Assembly (NCBI GenBank): GCA_020050175.1
Contig: JAGVKY010000166.1
Coordinates: 1 to 24,825 of the forward strand
Direction: 5' to 3'
DNA from: Parachlamydiales bacterium
GTDB taxonomy: Bacteria; Chlamydiota; Chlamydiia; Chlamydiales; JAJFMK01
DNA length: 24,825 nt
Shown here: positions 1 through 7,291 of the stretch, piece by piece
Position numbering within the stretch: the stretch's first letter is position 1
How the letters are laid out: each line of letters begins with the position of its first letter
Made by a program: the position numbers and the translations under genes
The notes under the pieces: model-generated
What the model saw: the letters and a program-made list of their open reading frames with translations, nothing else
Databases searched by the model: none
Told to the model about the DNA's origin: nothing

Positions 1-123
1 AGCGAGCTCCTACCGGACAACTGGATCAAAGCTAGATCTCCTTAAAAGCCGCCTAACTCTACCTCTGGAAGTCAACCTGGGGCTAAACTGACGCTTACGG
101 TCTTTCGATCTTCTAACACTGCC
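1..123. other. Left-edge non-coding stretch upstream of the phosphatase
   Basis: No complete gene is visible. In the same frame as the downstream phosphatase, the first 14 codons are open and end at a TAA at 43-45. They could be the tail of a gene entering from the left, but 14 codons are too few to judge. No convincing -35/-10 pair or Shine-Dalgarno sequence is seen before the ATG at 124. Confidence 0.3.
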
Positions 124-1551
124 ATGATCGCTTTAATCGCTCTCATTATCTTTTTGGTGGGGCTTCTTTTACTTGGCACTAGGGAGGAAAAGGCGAAAGC
201 TCAAGGTCTTCAAAAAGCCGTAGTGAAAGAGGGAGAGCCGAAGGTTGCAGAGCAAGCTCTCCTTACAGCTTTGATTCAGGTAGAAGATCCTAAAGAAATT
301 GCAACCACTGCCTCATTGATGGAGGAATTTGGCAAATGTTGGAATGCCGATGAAAAAAAATTTATTGGGATAAAGGGTGATAATGAACGGTTCATAAAAC
401 TTGCAACTAAAAATAACGACCAGTTTAAAAATTACAGCAATTTAAAAACTGATTATGGCTATATCGAGAAGAGAGACCTTCAAGATGGAAGCAAGGTAAT
501 TGTAAGAGCCGACTTGCATGGCGATCTAAAAAGTATTTACGAAAATTTGAAAACCCTGCAAGTGCAGGGGTACTTAGATAATAACTTTCGTTGTTATCCC
601 CATGTTCATCTCGTTTTATTAGGAGACTATGTGGATCGAGGTCCGCATAGCTTGGAGGTCCTGGAGCTTGTCTTAACACTTAGATTAGAGAATCCAAATC
701 AGGTTACCCTCATTCGAGGTAACCACGAAGATCTCCATCTCAACAACATGTACGCGGGAGATAACCGATTCACTCAGTTTGTTAAAGCTAAGAACATTTA
801 TGCAAGATGCCTTCTTGAAAGGGTTTACCAGTCAATGCCTTTGACTCTCTTTTTGAGTCAAGTTAATGGCCAGGGTCCCCGCCAATATATCCAGTTTACC
901 CATGGATTATTTGAGCTTTATGTTGATCCCTCTGAAATGATTAATGATGCTGCTCCGACGGCACGTATGGTAGTCCCCAAAAGGAGGTTGCTGAGTGAAA
1001 GAATAAAAAACATACCCATTGAACCTAAAGTTGATACTTTTCTCCTTGCTCGTACTCTTGATAAGGCTGAAAGAAAAAAGATTAAAGTGCAGTTAGCTGC
1101 TCAAAGACTAATAGAGCTTTGGGACAAAGATAAAGAAAGAGCGGTGGAAGATTTTACCGTCTACAATTGGGGAGATGTGGCACCCGCTGGCATAGAGGGA
1201 GTTAGTCAGATGGGAGATCCGGGTATTCGGCAATGGAAATTGACCCCCGAAGATGCCAAGCATTGTGCACGGGTTTTAAGTCCTATTCATCCCATTAAAA
1301 TGATCATTAGAGGACATGAACACAAAAAACGACACCATCGAGTCAACGACGATGTTTTCATTACCACCCTACCGATTGGGATGTATCTAGGGGGCTATTC
1401 AGATCGCTTTGAACCTCAATTAGACACCGTTTATATCCTTTCATCGGCTGTAAAAGTAAACGATTGGACAAAAGAAGCTATCCTTCGTTATAAAGGAAAG
1501 GGAACAAAAATTGTGACCCCAAAATATCCTTTAAGAACAGAATTCATTTAA
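124..1551 (+). CDS. Membrane-anchored PPP-family (PP1-like) metallophosphatase
   Basis: Predicted phosphoprotein phosphatase of the calcineurin-like metallophosphoesterase superfamily, PPP branch. The sequence shows the PPP signatures in order: ADLHGD (residues 129-134, where the family usually has GDxHG), GDYVDRG (167-173), RGNHE (198-202), an HG pair (260-261) and GHEH (397-400). These supply the expected Asp, His and Asn ligands of the two-metal centre and the catalytic His of GNHE. Residues 1-18 are a hydrophobic stretch followed by a charged segment, so the enzyme is probably membrane-anchored or exported. About 100 residues precede the catalytic domain and are unrecognised. At 475 residues it is longer than the roughly 300-residue PP1 core. 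It converges on the gene at 1624-2007, which has a PP1-docking-type motif. No good ribosome binding site is seen. Family assignment is firm; substrate and location are inferred. Confidence 0.85.
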   Translation: MIALIALIIFLVGLLLLGTREEKAKAQGLQKAVVKEGEPKVAEQALLTALIQVEDPKEIATTASLMEEFGKCWNADEKKFIGIKGDNERFIKLATKNNDQFKNYSNLKTDYGYIEKRDLQDGSKVIVRADLHGDLKSIYENLKTLQVQGYLDNNFRCYPHVHLVLLGDYVDRGPHSLEVLELVLTLRLENPNQVTLIRGNHEDLHLNNMYAGDNRFTQFVKAKNIYARCLLERVYQSMPLTLFLSQVNGQGPRQYIQFTHGLFELYVDPSEMINDAAPTARMVVPKRRLLSERIKNIPIEPKVDTFLLARTLDKAERKKIKVQLAAQRLIELWDKDKERAVEDFTVYNWGDVAPAGIEGVSQMGDPGIRQWKLTPEDAKHCARVLSPIHPIKMIIRGHEHKKRHHRVNDDVFITTLPIGMYLGGYSDRFEPQLDTVYILSSAVKVNDWTKEAILRYKGKGTKIVTPKYPLRTEFI

Positions 1552-1572
1552 AGATTTTATCTCAATCAGGGT

Positions 1573-1610
1573 ACCCCTGCTTACCTTATTTTTGATTTCA
1601 AAACAGGGGT
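1573..1610. terminator. Weak stem-loop between convergent genes
   Basis: ACCCCTG at 1573-1579 pairs with CAGGGGT at 1604-1610 across a 24-nt T-rich loop. It lies between two convergent genes and could act in either direction. There is no proper U tract, so it is only a candidate. Confidence 0.3.
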
Positions 1611-1623
1611 TTAGGGTCCAATT

Positions 1624-2007
1624 TCAAACTTTAAATTTAAAATCTACCTCTTCACCTCGTTCCTTTAAGAGCGTTTGGTATTCGAGAAGATAAGAAATGA
1701 TGACCGCTAAAAAATCTGGCGGCCTGTTGTTGTAGATGTGCTGCGCCTTAAAATCGAGTCTTTGGAAATTTTCTTTAAGCCTTTCCGTCGGGATATGACG
1801 GAGAAGATCAGGTTTGGTTTTTTTTAAATCAGCGATTTCTGCAATTTGAGGTGCAAATTCAACAGCAATAGTTTTTCCTTTTTCAGCAAAAACCCTGCCG
1901 ACCCGTTCTTCTACGTCGGGAGCCCACCTAACTCTTTTGTCTGGAAGATGCTCCCTTTCAAAATTTGCAGTAGTGTTGCAATCTGATAAAGTTCTTTTAA
2001 CGGACAT
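1624..2007 (-). CDS. Hypothetical protein with an RVxF-type PP1-docking motif
   Basis: Unrecognised 127-residue soluble protein with no signal peptide or membrane segment. Near the N-terminus is KRVRW (residues 24-28), followed within six residues by three acidic positions. This fits the eukaryotic PP1-docking consensus [RK]-x(0,1)-[VI]-{P}-[FW], with the basic-before, acidic-after context common in real PP1 partners. The rest is mixed charged and hydrophobic, with a probable helix near residues 100-118. The gene converges on the PPP-type phosphatase at 124-1551, 72 nt away. RVxF motifs are short and arise by chance, so the link is a hypothesis. No Shine-Dalgarno sequence is obvious before the ATG at 2007, but the reading frame is intact. 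Confidence 0.6.
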   Translation of the reverse strand: MSVKRTLSDCNTTANFEREHLPDKRVRWAPDVEERVGRVFAEKGKTIAVEFAPQIAEIADLKKTKPDLLRHIPTERLKENFQRLDFKAQHIYNNRPPDFLAVIISYLLEYQTLLKERGEEVDFKFKV

Positions 2008-2259
2008 GGGGAAGGTATTGTACCTACCCCAGCCATTTACTGCTCTAATTTAACCAGCAGGGGAAGTCAGAGGAATAGCTTTTACAGCTAAGTAGATCAC
2101 ATCTGAACTTATTGGTGGGGATAAGAAAGGCTCCAGCTTCATCTAAGTGAAATGCTTGTATCGCTTTTAATATTGCCAGCAAGTGACTGAGTCATCAACC
2201 ACAATAGCTCACAATAAAAAAATACCTTTGAATTGCGAGTACTTGAAGTTAGTGCAGTA
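2008..2259. other. Intergenic spacer, no gene recognised
   Basis: About 250 bases between two minus-strand genes. The longest minus-strand frame starting at an ATG is about 30 codons, has no ribosome binding site and looks like chance. A run of seven T (minus strand) lies about 40 nt past the Nudix stop and could help termination, but the only stem before it is short with a long loop. Confidence 0.35.
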
Positions 2260-2727
2260 TTAAGAGAGGTTAAGTTTATTGCGAAAATTAATAAGGAAAT
2301 TTAAAGCTTCTTTACCTCCGATAATTTTAGGAAGGTTTTCTGCTTCGTCAATAGATAACCAGCGCCAATCGATGTGCGCTGAGGGGTCGTTATCAATTTC
2401 TGGGATCTTGGGGAGTGTGGTGTGAAACATGTGAAAGATAAAATCGAGATCTTCGAATCTCACATGGAGGCTGCCCACGGTTAGAATCTTTTGGGGATCA
2501 AGAGTGAGTCCCGTTTCCTCTTTTACTTCGCGTAGGGCAGCTATAAAGGGGGTTTCATCTTGCTCCAACTTCCCTGCAGGAATCCCCCAATTAAGCCCGT
2601 AGGGCTTTGCAGGATGGCGCTGCATAAAAAGAAGTTTCCCCTCTACTTCAATATAGACACCTGACGTTTCAAAAGAGGGTTGAAATCCTTCGGGACGATC
2701 TTCCAATGCAAAAATAATATTATTCAT
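2260..2727 (-). CDS. Nudix hydrolase
   Basis: Predicted nucleoside-diphosphate-X hydrolase. The full Nudix box GX5EX7REUXEEXGU is present at residues 52-74: G52, E58, R66-E67, E70-E71, G73. It holds the Mg-binding Glu residues and the catalytic loop-helix-loop. The length of 155 residues is typical of a single-domain Nudix protein. The start is fixed by overlap with ftsY: the sequence TAATG holds the ftsY stop and this ATG sharing one base, so the two are probably translationally coupled. Substrate cannot be read from the sequence; oxidised dNTPs, NDP-sugars or dinucleoside polyphosphates are all possible. No functional link to FtsY is implied beyond co-transcription. Confidence 0.88.
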   Translation of the reverse strand: MNNIIFALEDRPEGFQPSFETSGVYIEVEGKLLFMQRHPAKPYGLNWGIPAGKLEQDETPFIAALREVKEETGLTLDPQKILTVGSLHVRFEDLDFIFHMFHTTLPKIPEIDNDPSAHIDWRWLSIDEAENLPKIIGGKEALNFLINFRNKLNLS

Positions 2728-3644
2728 TAAGCAAAAAGGGCTTCTACAAAAGCTTCTGGATCAAAGACTTGGAGATCTTCAATTCCTTCGCCTACGCCAA
2801 TGTAGCGGACAGGAAGGTTGAGCGTATCTTGAATAGGGACAATAACACCCCCTTTGGCTGTTCCGTCAAGTTTTGTAAGAATTAGGCCTGAGATTGGGGT
2901 GAAGCTGTGGAAGGTTTTTGCCTGATCAATACTGTTTTGCCCTGCTGTCGCATCGAGGACGAGGAGTGTTTCTGGAGGAGAACCTGGCATGAGCTTGTCG
3001 CAACATTTTTTAATCTTCTCAAGTTCTCGCATGAGATCTTGTTTGTTTTGGAGGCGCCCTGCTGTGTCGAGGAGGATGAGGTCGCTTCCTCGTGCCATTG
3101 CCGCTTTTAATGTATCGAAGGCAACAGCTGCCGGATCGCCTCCAGGGCTCCCTTTGACAATATCGACACCAGCGCGCTCTGCCCATACTTCTAATTGGGT
3201 AATGGCGCCCGCTCTAAAGGTGTCAGCGGCACCTACTAAGACTTTTTTCCCCTCCTTTTTGTAGAGATTAGCCATTTTAGCAATCGAGGTGGTTTTCCCA
3301 CTCCCATTGACTCCGACGACGAGAATTAAGTGGGGGTGATGAAGTGGCGCTCTTGGGGGTCTTTTTTGGAATTTTTGGATGAGTTCCTTTTTTAACACCT
3401 CGATAAGATCGTCGCTGGTTAAAGAGGGGTCTTTGAGGTGAGCTGCTTGAATTTTGGAGGTGAGTTCTTTTGCGGTAGCAAGACCAAGATCGGCTTCATA
3501 GAGAAGGGTTTGCAACTTTTCGAGGGTATCCTCATCGATAGGTTTACCAAAGAGAGAGCGGAGCTTTTCCCCAAAAAGAGACCTTGTCGATGAGAGAGCC
3601 TTCTTTAGCGTCTCCCATCCCGAGCGGAGGCGATTAAAAATCAT
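2727..3644 (-). CDS. ftsY: Signal recognition particle receptor FtsY
   Basis: SRP-receptor GTPase that docks ribosome-SRP complexes at the inner membrane during co-translational targeting. Counting from the ATG at 3644 (305 residues), the NG domain shows the P-loop GVNGSGKT (111-118), the SRP-GTPase insertion motif DTFRAGA (141-147), DTAGR (193-197) and TKLDG (257-261), then the GVGEGIEDL C-terminal motif. The four-helix N domain occupies roughly 10-90. The long acidic A domain of E. coli FtsY is absent, as in many other bacteria. An ATG at 3671 would add nine residues and overlap sucC. The 3644 start is preferred because AAGG lies about 6 nt upstream. It is divergent from sucC and overlaps the Nudix gene by one base. 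Confidence 0.95.
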   Translation of the reverse strand: MIFNRLRSGWETLKKALSSTRSLFGEKLRSLFGKPIDEDTLEKLQTLLYEADLGLATAKELTSKIQAAHLKDPSLTSDDLIEVLKKELIQKFQKRPPRAPLHHPHLILVVGVNGSGKTTSIAKMANLYKKEGKKVLVGAADTFRAGAITQLEVWAERAGVDIVKGSPGGDPAAVAFDTLKAAMARGSDLILLDTAGRLQNKQDLMRELEKIKKCCDKLMPGSPPETLLVLDATAGQNSIDQAKTFHSFTPISGLILTKLDGTAKGGVIVPIQDTLNLPVRYIGVGEGIEDLQVFDPEAFVEALFA

Positions 3645-3687
3645 AGTTAACCTTGAAAAGTAGATGATCATAACTCATAAAGGGGTT

Positions 3688-4836
3688 ATGCATCTTCACG
3701 AATACCAAGCTAAAGAACTATTCCAACGTTATGGGATTCCATTCCCTCCCTTTGAAGTTGTCCGAACAATGGATGAGGCCGAGGCAGTTCTAGAAAGGAC
3801 TGGCTGGGAGGAGGTCATCCTCAAGATCCAGGTTCATGCCGGTGGCCGAGGAAAGGCCGGTGGGGTCAGGCGAGCAAAAGGGAAGAAAGAAATTTTAGAA
3901 GGGGTGAAATCTCTTCTGGGATTCAAATTGGTCAATAACCAAACCGGTCCGCAGGGGGTTGTTTCTTCTTGCTTGATGATCGCTCCGGCAATTAGCTATG
4001 TCAAAGAGTTTTACTTAGCAGGGCTTATCGATCGGAAGGAGGGAGCTCCTTATCTGATCCTCTCTTCAGAAGGGGGGATGGAGATCGAGGAAGTAGCCGC
4101 AAAAACGCCTGAAAAAATTCTTCGGTTGAGAATTTATCCAGGTTCACCCCTCAAAGGGTATCAAAAACAGATCATCAAAAAGGAGCTCGGATGGGGAGAA
4201 GAGGAGTTTTCTCTCTTGGAAAAGGTGGGCAAACTGCTTCTTGAGGAAGATGCCACTCTCGTGGAGATTAACCCTCTCGTTAGTACTTCAAAGGGGCTTC
4301 GGGCTCTTGATGCCAAAGTGTCGATCGATGAGAACGCTCTTTTTCGTCATAAAGGGATTGCAGATGAGGAAGATACCACGCAACTACCTCACCAAGAGGT
4401 GGAAGCTAAGGAGAGGGGACTTGCTTTTGTCGCTCTCGAAGGCTCCATAGGATGCGTTGTGAATGGGGCAGGTCTGGCGATGGCCACCATGGATCTCCTC
4501 CACCTTTTAGGGGGCAAACCAGCCAACTTTTTGGATGTCGGAGGAAGTGGAACGGCCGATGCGATCGCCGCTGGATTTTCGATTCTATTAGACGACCCAA
4601 AAGTGAAGGGTCTCTTCGTCAATATCTTTGGCGGGATCATGAGTTGCGAGACGATCGCTGAAGGGGTGATTCAGGCCCTCCAAGGGAGAAAAAATCTTCC
4701 ACCGATCGTTATCCGTCTTGAAGGGACTCATGTCGAGCAAGGGATGGAAAAACTAAAAAATTCAGGCCTTCCCCTTCAACTCTCTAGAGATTTGGAAGAA
4801 GCAGCTTCAAAAATAGTCCAATTGGTGGGGAAATAA
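3688..4836 (+). CDS. sucC: Succinyl-CoA synthetase beta subunit
   Basis: Beta subunit of succinyl-CoA synthetase, which with SucD converts succinyl-CoA, NDP and phosphate to succinate, CoA and NTP in the TCA cycle. The ATG at 3688 gives the family's typical beginning M-x-LHEYQAK and 382 residues (E. coli has 388). A 24-nt upstream in-frame ATG at 3664 adds eight non-homologous residues and overlaps the ftsY 5' end. An AAAGGGG run lies just before 3688, with a rather short spacer. The ATP-grasp part includes HAGGRGKAGGV (50-60), and VNIFGG (311-316) belongs to the C-terminal CoA-ligase-like domain. sucD follows after one base. Confidence 0.95.
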   Translation: MHLHEYQAKELFQRYGIPFPPFEVVRTMDEAEAVLERTGWEEVILKIQVHAGGRGKAGGVRRAKGKKEILEGVKSLLGFKLVNNQTGPQGVVSSCLMIAPAISYVKEFYLAGLIDRKEGAPYLILSSEGGMEIEEVAAKTPEKILRLRIYPGSPLKGYQKQIIKKELGWGEEEFSLLEKVGKLLLEEDATLVEINPLVSTSKGLRALDAKVSIDENALFRHKGIADEEDTTQLPHQEVEAKERGLAFVALEGSIGCVVNGAGLAMATMDLLHLLGGKPANFLDVGGSGTADAIAAGFSILLDDPKVKGLFVNIFGGIMSCETIAEGVIQALQGRKNLPPIVIRLEGTHVEQGMEKLKNSGLPLQLSRDLEEAASKIVQLVGK

Positions 4837-4837
4837 A

Positions 4838-5707
4838 ATGGCCGTTTTCTTAAGCAAAAATACAAAAATCATCACCCAAGGGATCACCGGAAAAGCAGGC
4901 AATTTCCACACCGAACAGTGCCTCGCCTATGGTTCCAAGTTTGTGGGAGGTGTGACACCTGGGAAAGGGGGGCAGAAAACTCTCGGTCTTCCTATTTTTG
5001 ATACGGTCCGTGAAGCCGTTCGGGAAACCAATGCCAATGCCTCCATGATTTTCGTGCCAGCTCCTTATGCTAAAGATGCCATTCTTGAAGCCTTTGAGGC
5101 AGGGATTCATCTGATTGTTTGCATCACTGAAGGGATTCCTGTTCGAGACATGCTCGAGGTGACACCTCTCTTTCGAGGTTCCTCCCAATCAAGGTTAATC
5201 GGACCCAACTGTCCTGGCATCATCACCCCAGGTCTTTGCAAAATTGGCATCATGCCAGGTTACATCCATCAACCAGGCAAGGTGGGGATCGTTTCCCGTT
5301 CAGGCACCCTTACCTATGAGGCAGTTTTTCAAACCTCAAAACTAGGTCTGGGGCAATCTACTTGTGTTGGCATCGGGGGTGATCCCCTTGCTGGAACCTC
5401 CTTTATAGATATGCTCGAAGCTTTTCACGAAGATCCCCAAACAGAAATTATCCTCCTAATCGGAGAAATTGGGGGAGAGGCGGAAGAAGAGGCAGCCGAT
5501 TGGATAGCGCAGCATGGGAAAAAACCGGTCGTCTCTTTTATTGCTGGAAGGACGGCTCCCTCCGGTAAACGGATGGGGCACGCAGGGGCGATCATCTCTC
5601 AAGGCAAAGGAACCGCCGAAGGGAAAATCTCCGCCTTGCGGAAGGCAGGAGCGATCGTTGTCGAAGACCCCGCTCTCCTCGGCCAAGCCTGTAAGGACTC
5701 CCTTTAA
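4838..5707 (+). CDS. sucD: Succinyl-CoA synthetase alpha subunit
   Basis: Alpha subunit of succinyl-CoA synthetase, carrying the CoA site and the phosphohistidine. Visible are the N-terminal CoA-binding segment ITGKAGNFHTEQ (16-27), the GPNCPGI motif (122-128), and GHAGAI (247-252) with the phosphorylated histidine at 248, close to E. coli His246. Length 289 matches the family. The ATG lies one base after the sucC stop, with a GGTGGGG Shine-Dalgarno within the end of sucC, so the two subunits are made in tandem. A hairpin with a T run follows the gene. Confidence 0.95.
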   Translation: MAVFLSKNTKIITQGITGKAGNFHTEQCLAYGSKFVGGVTPGKGGQKTLGLPIFDTVREAVRETNANASMIFVPAPYAKDAILEAFEAGIHLIVCITEGIPVRDMLEVTPLFRGSSQSRLIGPNCPGIITPGLCKIGIMPGYIHQPGKVGIVSRSGTLTYEAVFQTSKLGLGQSTCVGIGGDPLAGTSFIDMLEAFHEDPQTEIILLIGEIGGEAEEEAADWIAQHGKKPVVSFIAGRTAPSGKRMGHAGAIISQGKGTAEGKISALRKAGAIVVEDPALLGQACKDSL

Positions 5708-5719
5708 ACTTGCAAAATG

Positions 5720-5742
5720 CGAGGCCTTATCCCTCGTTTTTT
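5720..5742 (+). terminator. Terminator after sucCD
   Basis: CGAGG (5720-5724) pairs with CCTCG (5732-5736), followed directly by six T. The stem is short but well placed 12 nt after the sucD stop. An outer pair, AAACTTGC (5706-5713) and GCAAGTTT (5758-5765), is also perfectly complementary and encloses this hairpin. CTCG (5733-5736) can alternatively pair with CGAG (5744-5747). Confidence 0.6.
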
Positions 5743-5763
5743 CCGAGCACCCAATGGGCAAGT

Positions 5764-5792
5764 TTTAAAAAATATCTTTAATTTAGTATAAT
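5764..5792 (+). promoter_or_regulatory. Candidate sigma-70-type promoter for the 5922 gene
   Basis: A perfect TATAAT (5787-5792) lies 17 bases after TTTAAA (5764-5769), a partial match to TTGACA. It would give a leader of about 120 nt before the ATG at 5922. The -35 is weak. Confidence 0.5.
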
Positions 5793-5828
5793 TTCCTATG
5801 GGTATTCTTAGGGTTTGGTTTTTTCCTT

Positions 5829-5852
5829 TGCCCTTGGAAGTGAAAAAGGGCA
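5829..5852 (+). promoter_or_regulatory. Hairpin in the 5' leader of the 5922 gene
   Basis: TGCCCTT (5829-5835) is complementary to AAGGGCA (5846-5852) with a 10-nt loop. It sits in the long leader between the candidate promoter and the start codon. No known riboswitch class is recognised. Confidence 0.35.
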
Positions 5853-5921
5853 CACTACACCTGTGGAGGCTTTCTTCAACGGAATTCTTCGCTAAGAACC
5901 TCAACCTATTTAAGTTAAAAA

Positions 5922-6602
5922 ATGAAAAATAGCTCCAATGAATTCCGTATCGGATTTGATGAACAAGACCAATTTGAAAAGGTGACGTTTTGTTATCCGA
6001 ATGGGATGCCTAGGTTAGAGGTCTCGGTGAATGGTCTTGAAGCCATTCTCGACTATTGCATGAGAAATGGACAGGATCTTAGTCAAGATCCGATCGAGCT
6101 GATTGAACATTTGGGGGACCTTGATTTTTCTGAGCTCCAAGATCTGATTGAAAAAGTTGAAAATGAGGAGGAGATCTTCGAGTCCAATTGGGAAAAATTT
6201 GAAGAGTTGAGAGAACTACAACTCCCTATGGGTCATTACGCGATTATTTCTAGCGGCCCTCTTGGCATCAGAAATCTCCGGGAGATTGGAGATGTTGATA
6301 TTTTAGTCACACCCGAACTTTGGGCAAGATTAAGCGCCCTTTACGGCGTCAAGGATGAAGGGGGAGTAAAAAAAATCAGATTCCCAGAGTCAGATATCGA
6401 AGCTTTTACTGATGGCTCTTTCTACTCACAACCAAAATTATCCGATGAGCCCACTGTCGCCGACCGGATTGCCAAGGCCGACATCATAGAAGACCTTCCC
6501 TTCGAATCCTTAGAATACGTCCTCTATTACAAACGCCTTCTGAAAAGAGACAAAGACCTCCGCGATATCGACCTCATCGAAGGCTGGCTCAAAACTCAAT
6601 AG
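5922..6602 (+). CDS. Predicted nucleotidyltransferase-fold protein of unknown function
   Basis: 226-residue soluble protein. Residues about 107-135 read GHYAIISSGPLGIRNLREIGDVDILVT in pattern: a G-S/G-G-R-DxD arrangement with D123 and D125, like the active-site strand-loop-strand of minimal nucleotidyltransferases (GS..x8-13..DxD). The C-terminal part, with a basic lysine-rich helix followed by DLRDIDLIEGW, resembles the end of other members that act on or next to nucleic acid or small substrates. The first 100 residues are acidic and unrecognised. There is no ribosome binding site directly before the ATG. The gene stands alone between sucCD and convergent minus-strand genes. The fold is an inference from the motif; no substrate can be proposed. 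Confidence 0.55.
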   Translation: MKNSSNEFRIGFDEQDQFEKVTFCYPNGMPRLEVSVNGLEAILDYCMRNGQDLSQDPIELIEHLGDLDFSELQDLIEKVENEEEIFESNWEKFEELRELQLPMGHYAIISSGPLGIRNLREIGDVDILVTPELWARLSALYGVKDEGGVKKIRFPESDIEAFTDGSFYSQPKLSDEPTVADRIAKADIIEDLPFESLEYVLYYKRLLKRDKDLRDIDLIEGWLKTQ

Positions 6603-6676
6603 ATTCTGGCCTTCCGAACATTCCTAAGATTTTATCTTTTTGACTGTCCCTTATAATTGAAGAGGTATACCTTATG

Positions 6677-7280
6677 TTAGTCAACTACGGCTAACAAGCT
6701 TATTTGTGATTTTAATCTAATAATGCTCATTCTTTCAGCAAGCTCTTTTGCGAGCGTAAGATCCCCCTCTGCGCCATTTTCAATATCGCTAATTCTTACG
6801 AAGCGTTCCCGATAGATGGAGTCGTATCTTTCGAAATCGAGAAGGGCTTTTTGGTTAAAATAATGGGGGAAAGCATCATGATTTCTATAAGCTTTGATGA
6901 GATTCTTACAAGAAGCAAGACTTAAGCTTCTAGCAATTCCGCACTTAAGATGTTGGTGGACTAAATTGCCAGGTTCTTTTCTCTCTTGAATTGCTCGCAA
7001 TAAGCGATCTTCGTAGTCAATCAGAAGACGATCTCTTTCGGCAACTTCCCCTAAGATAAATTGTGTTCTTGTTTGGATGGGGGGTTTTGGGGGGAGTTGA
7101 GGTGGTTGAAGCAGTTTAGGGGGGTCTAAATCGACTAGGCCTCCCTCGATTCCTCGATAGCCCTTGTGAGTTCAGAATGCCGAAAGGATTTTCTTTTTCT
7201 TCATCATGCCTATCAGGCGTATCTTTCTTATCATGTTTTTGGCCGTGTGCGCCAAACGACCCGCCACCACTCATTTTCAT
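6677..7280 (-). pseudogene. Split gene: basic/acidic N-terminus, proline-rich middle, frame change at a C6 run
   Basis: Two abutting minus-strand reading frames look like one gene. From ATG 7280 a frame of 54 codons (glycine- and histidine-rich, then charged) ends at TAA 7116-7118, immediately after a run of six C on the coding strand (G at 7119-7124). The next frame is open from about 7171 down to the TAA at 6677-6679. Its first usable start codon is a TTG at 7000, so most of it has no start of its own. With five instead of six C the frames join into about 200 residues, with a proline-rich segment right after the junction. Two further six-C runs lie at 7089-7094 and 7079-7084. The gene begins 11 nt after the stop of the 7292-8398 gene. 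It could be a pseudogene, a slippage-regulated gene or a sequencing error. No family is recognised. Confidence 0.55.
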
Positions 7281-7291
7281 CACTATTTTAT

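Noticed and set aside
1..45. C-terminal end of an upstream gene
   Set aside because: Fourteen open codons at a window edge are not evidence enough.
6640..6676. TATAAT at 6652 with TTGACT at 6640 as a plus-strand promoter
   Set aside because: The boxes are only six bases apart, and the only plus-strand frame after it is a six-codon peptide.
7079..7124. Stable intramolecular three-tetrad G-quadruplex on the plus strand
   Set aside because: Only three tracts of six G are present with a long gap, so the usual four-tract pattern is not met; noted only as a possibility.
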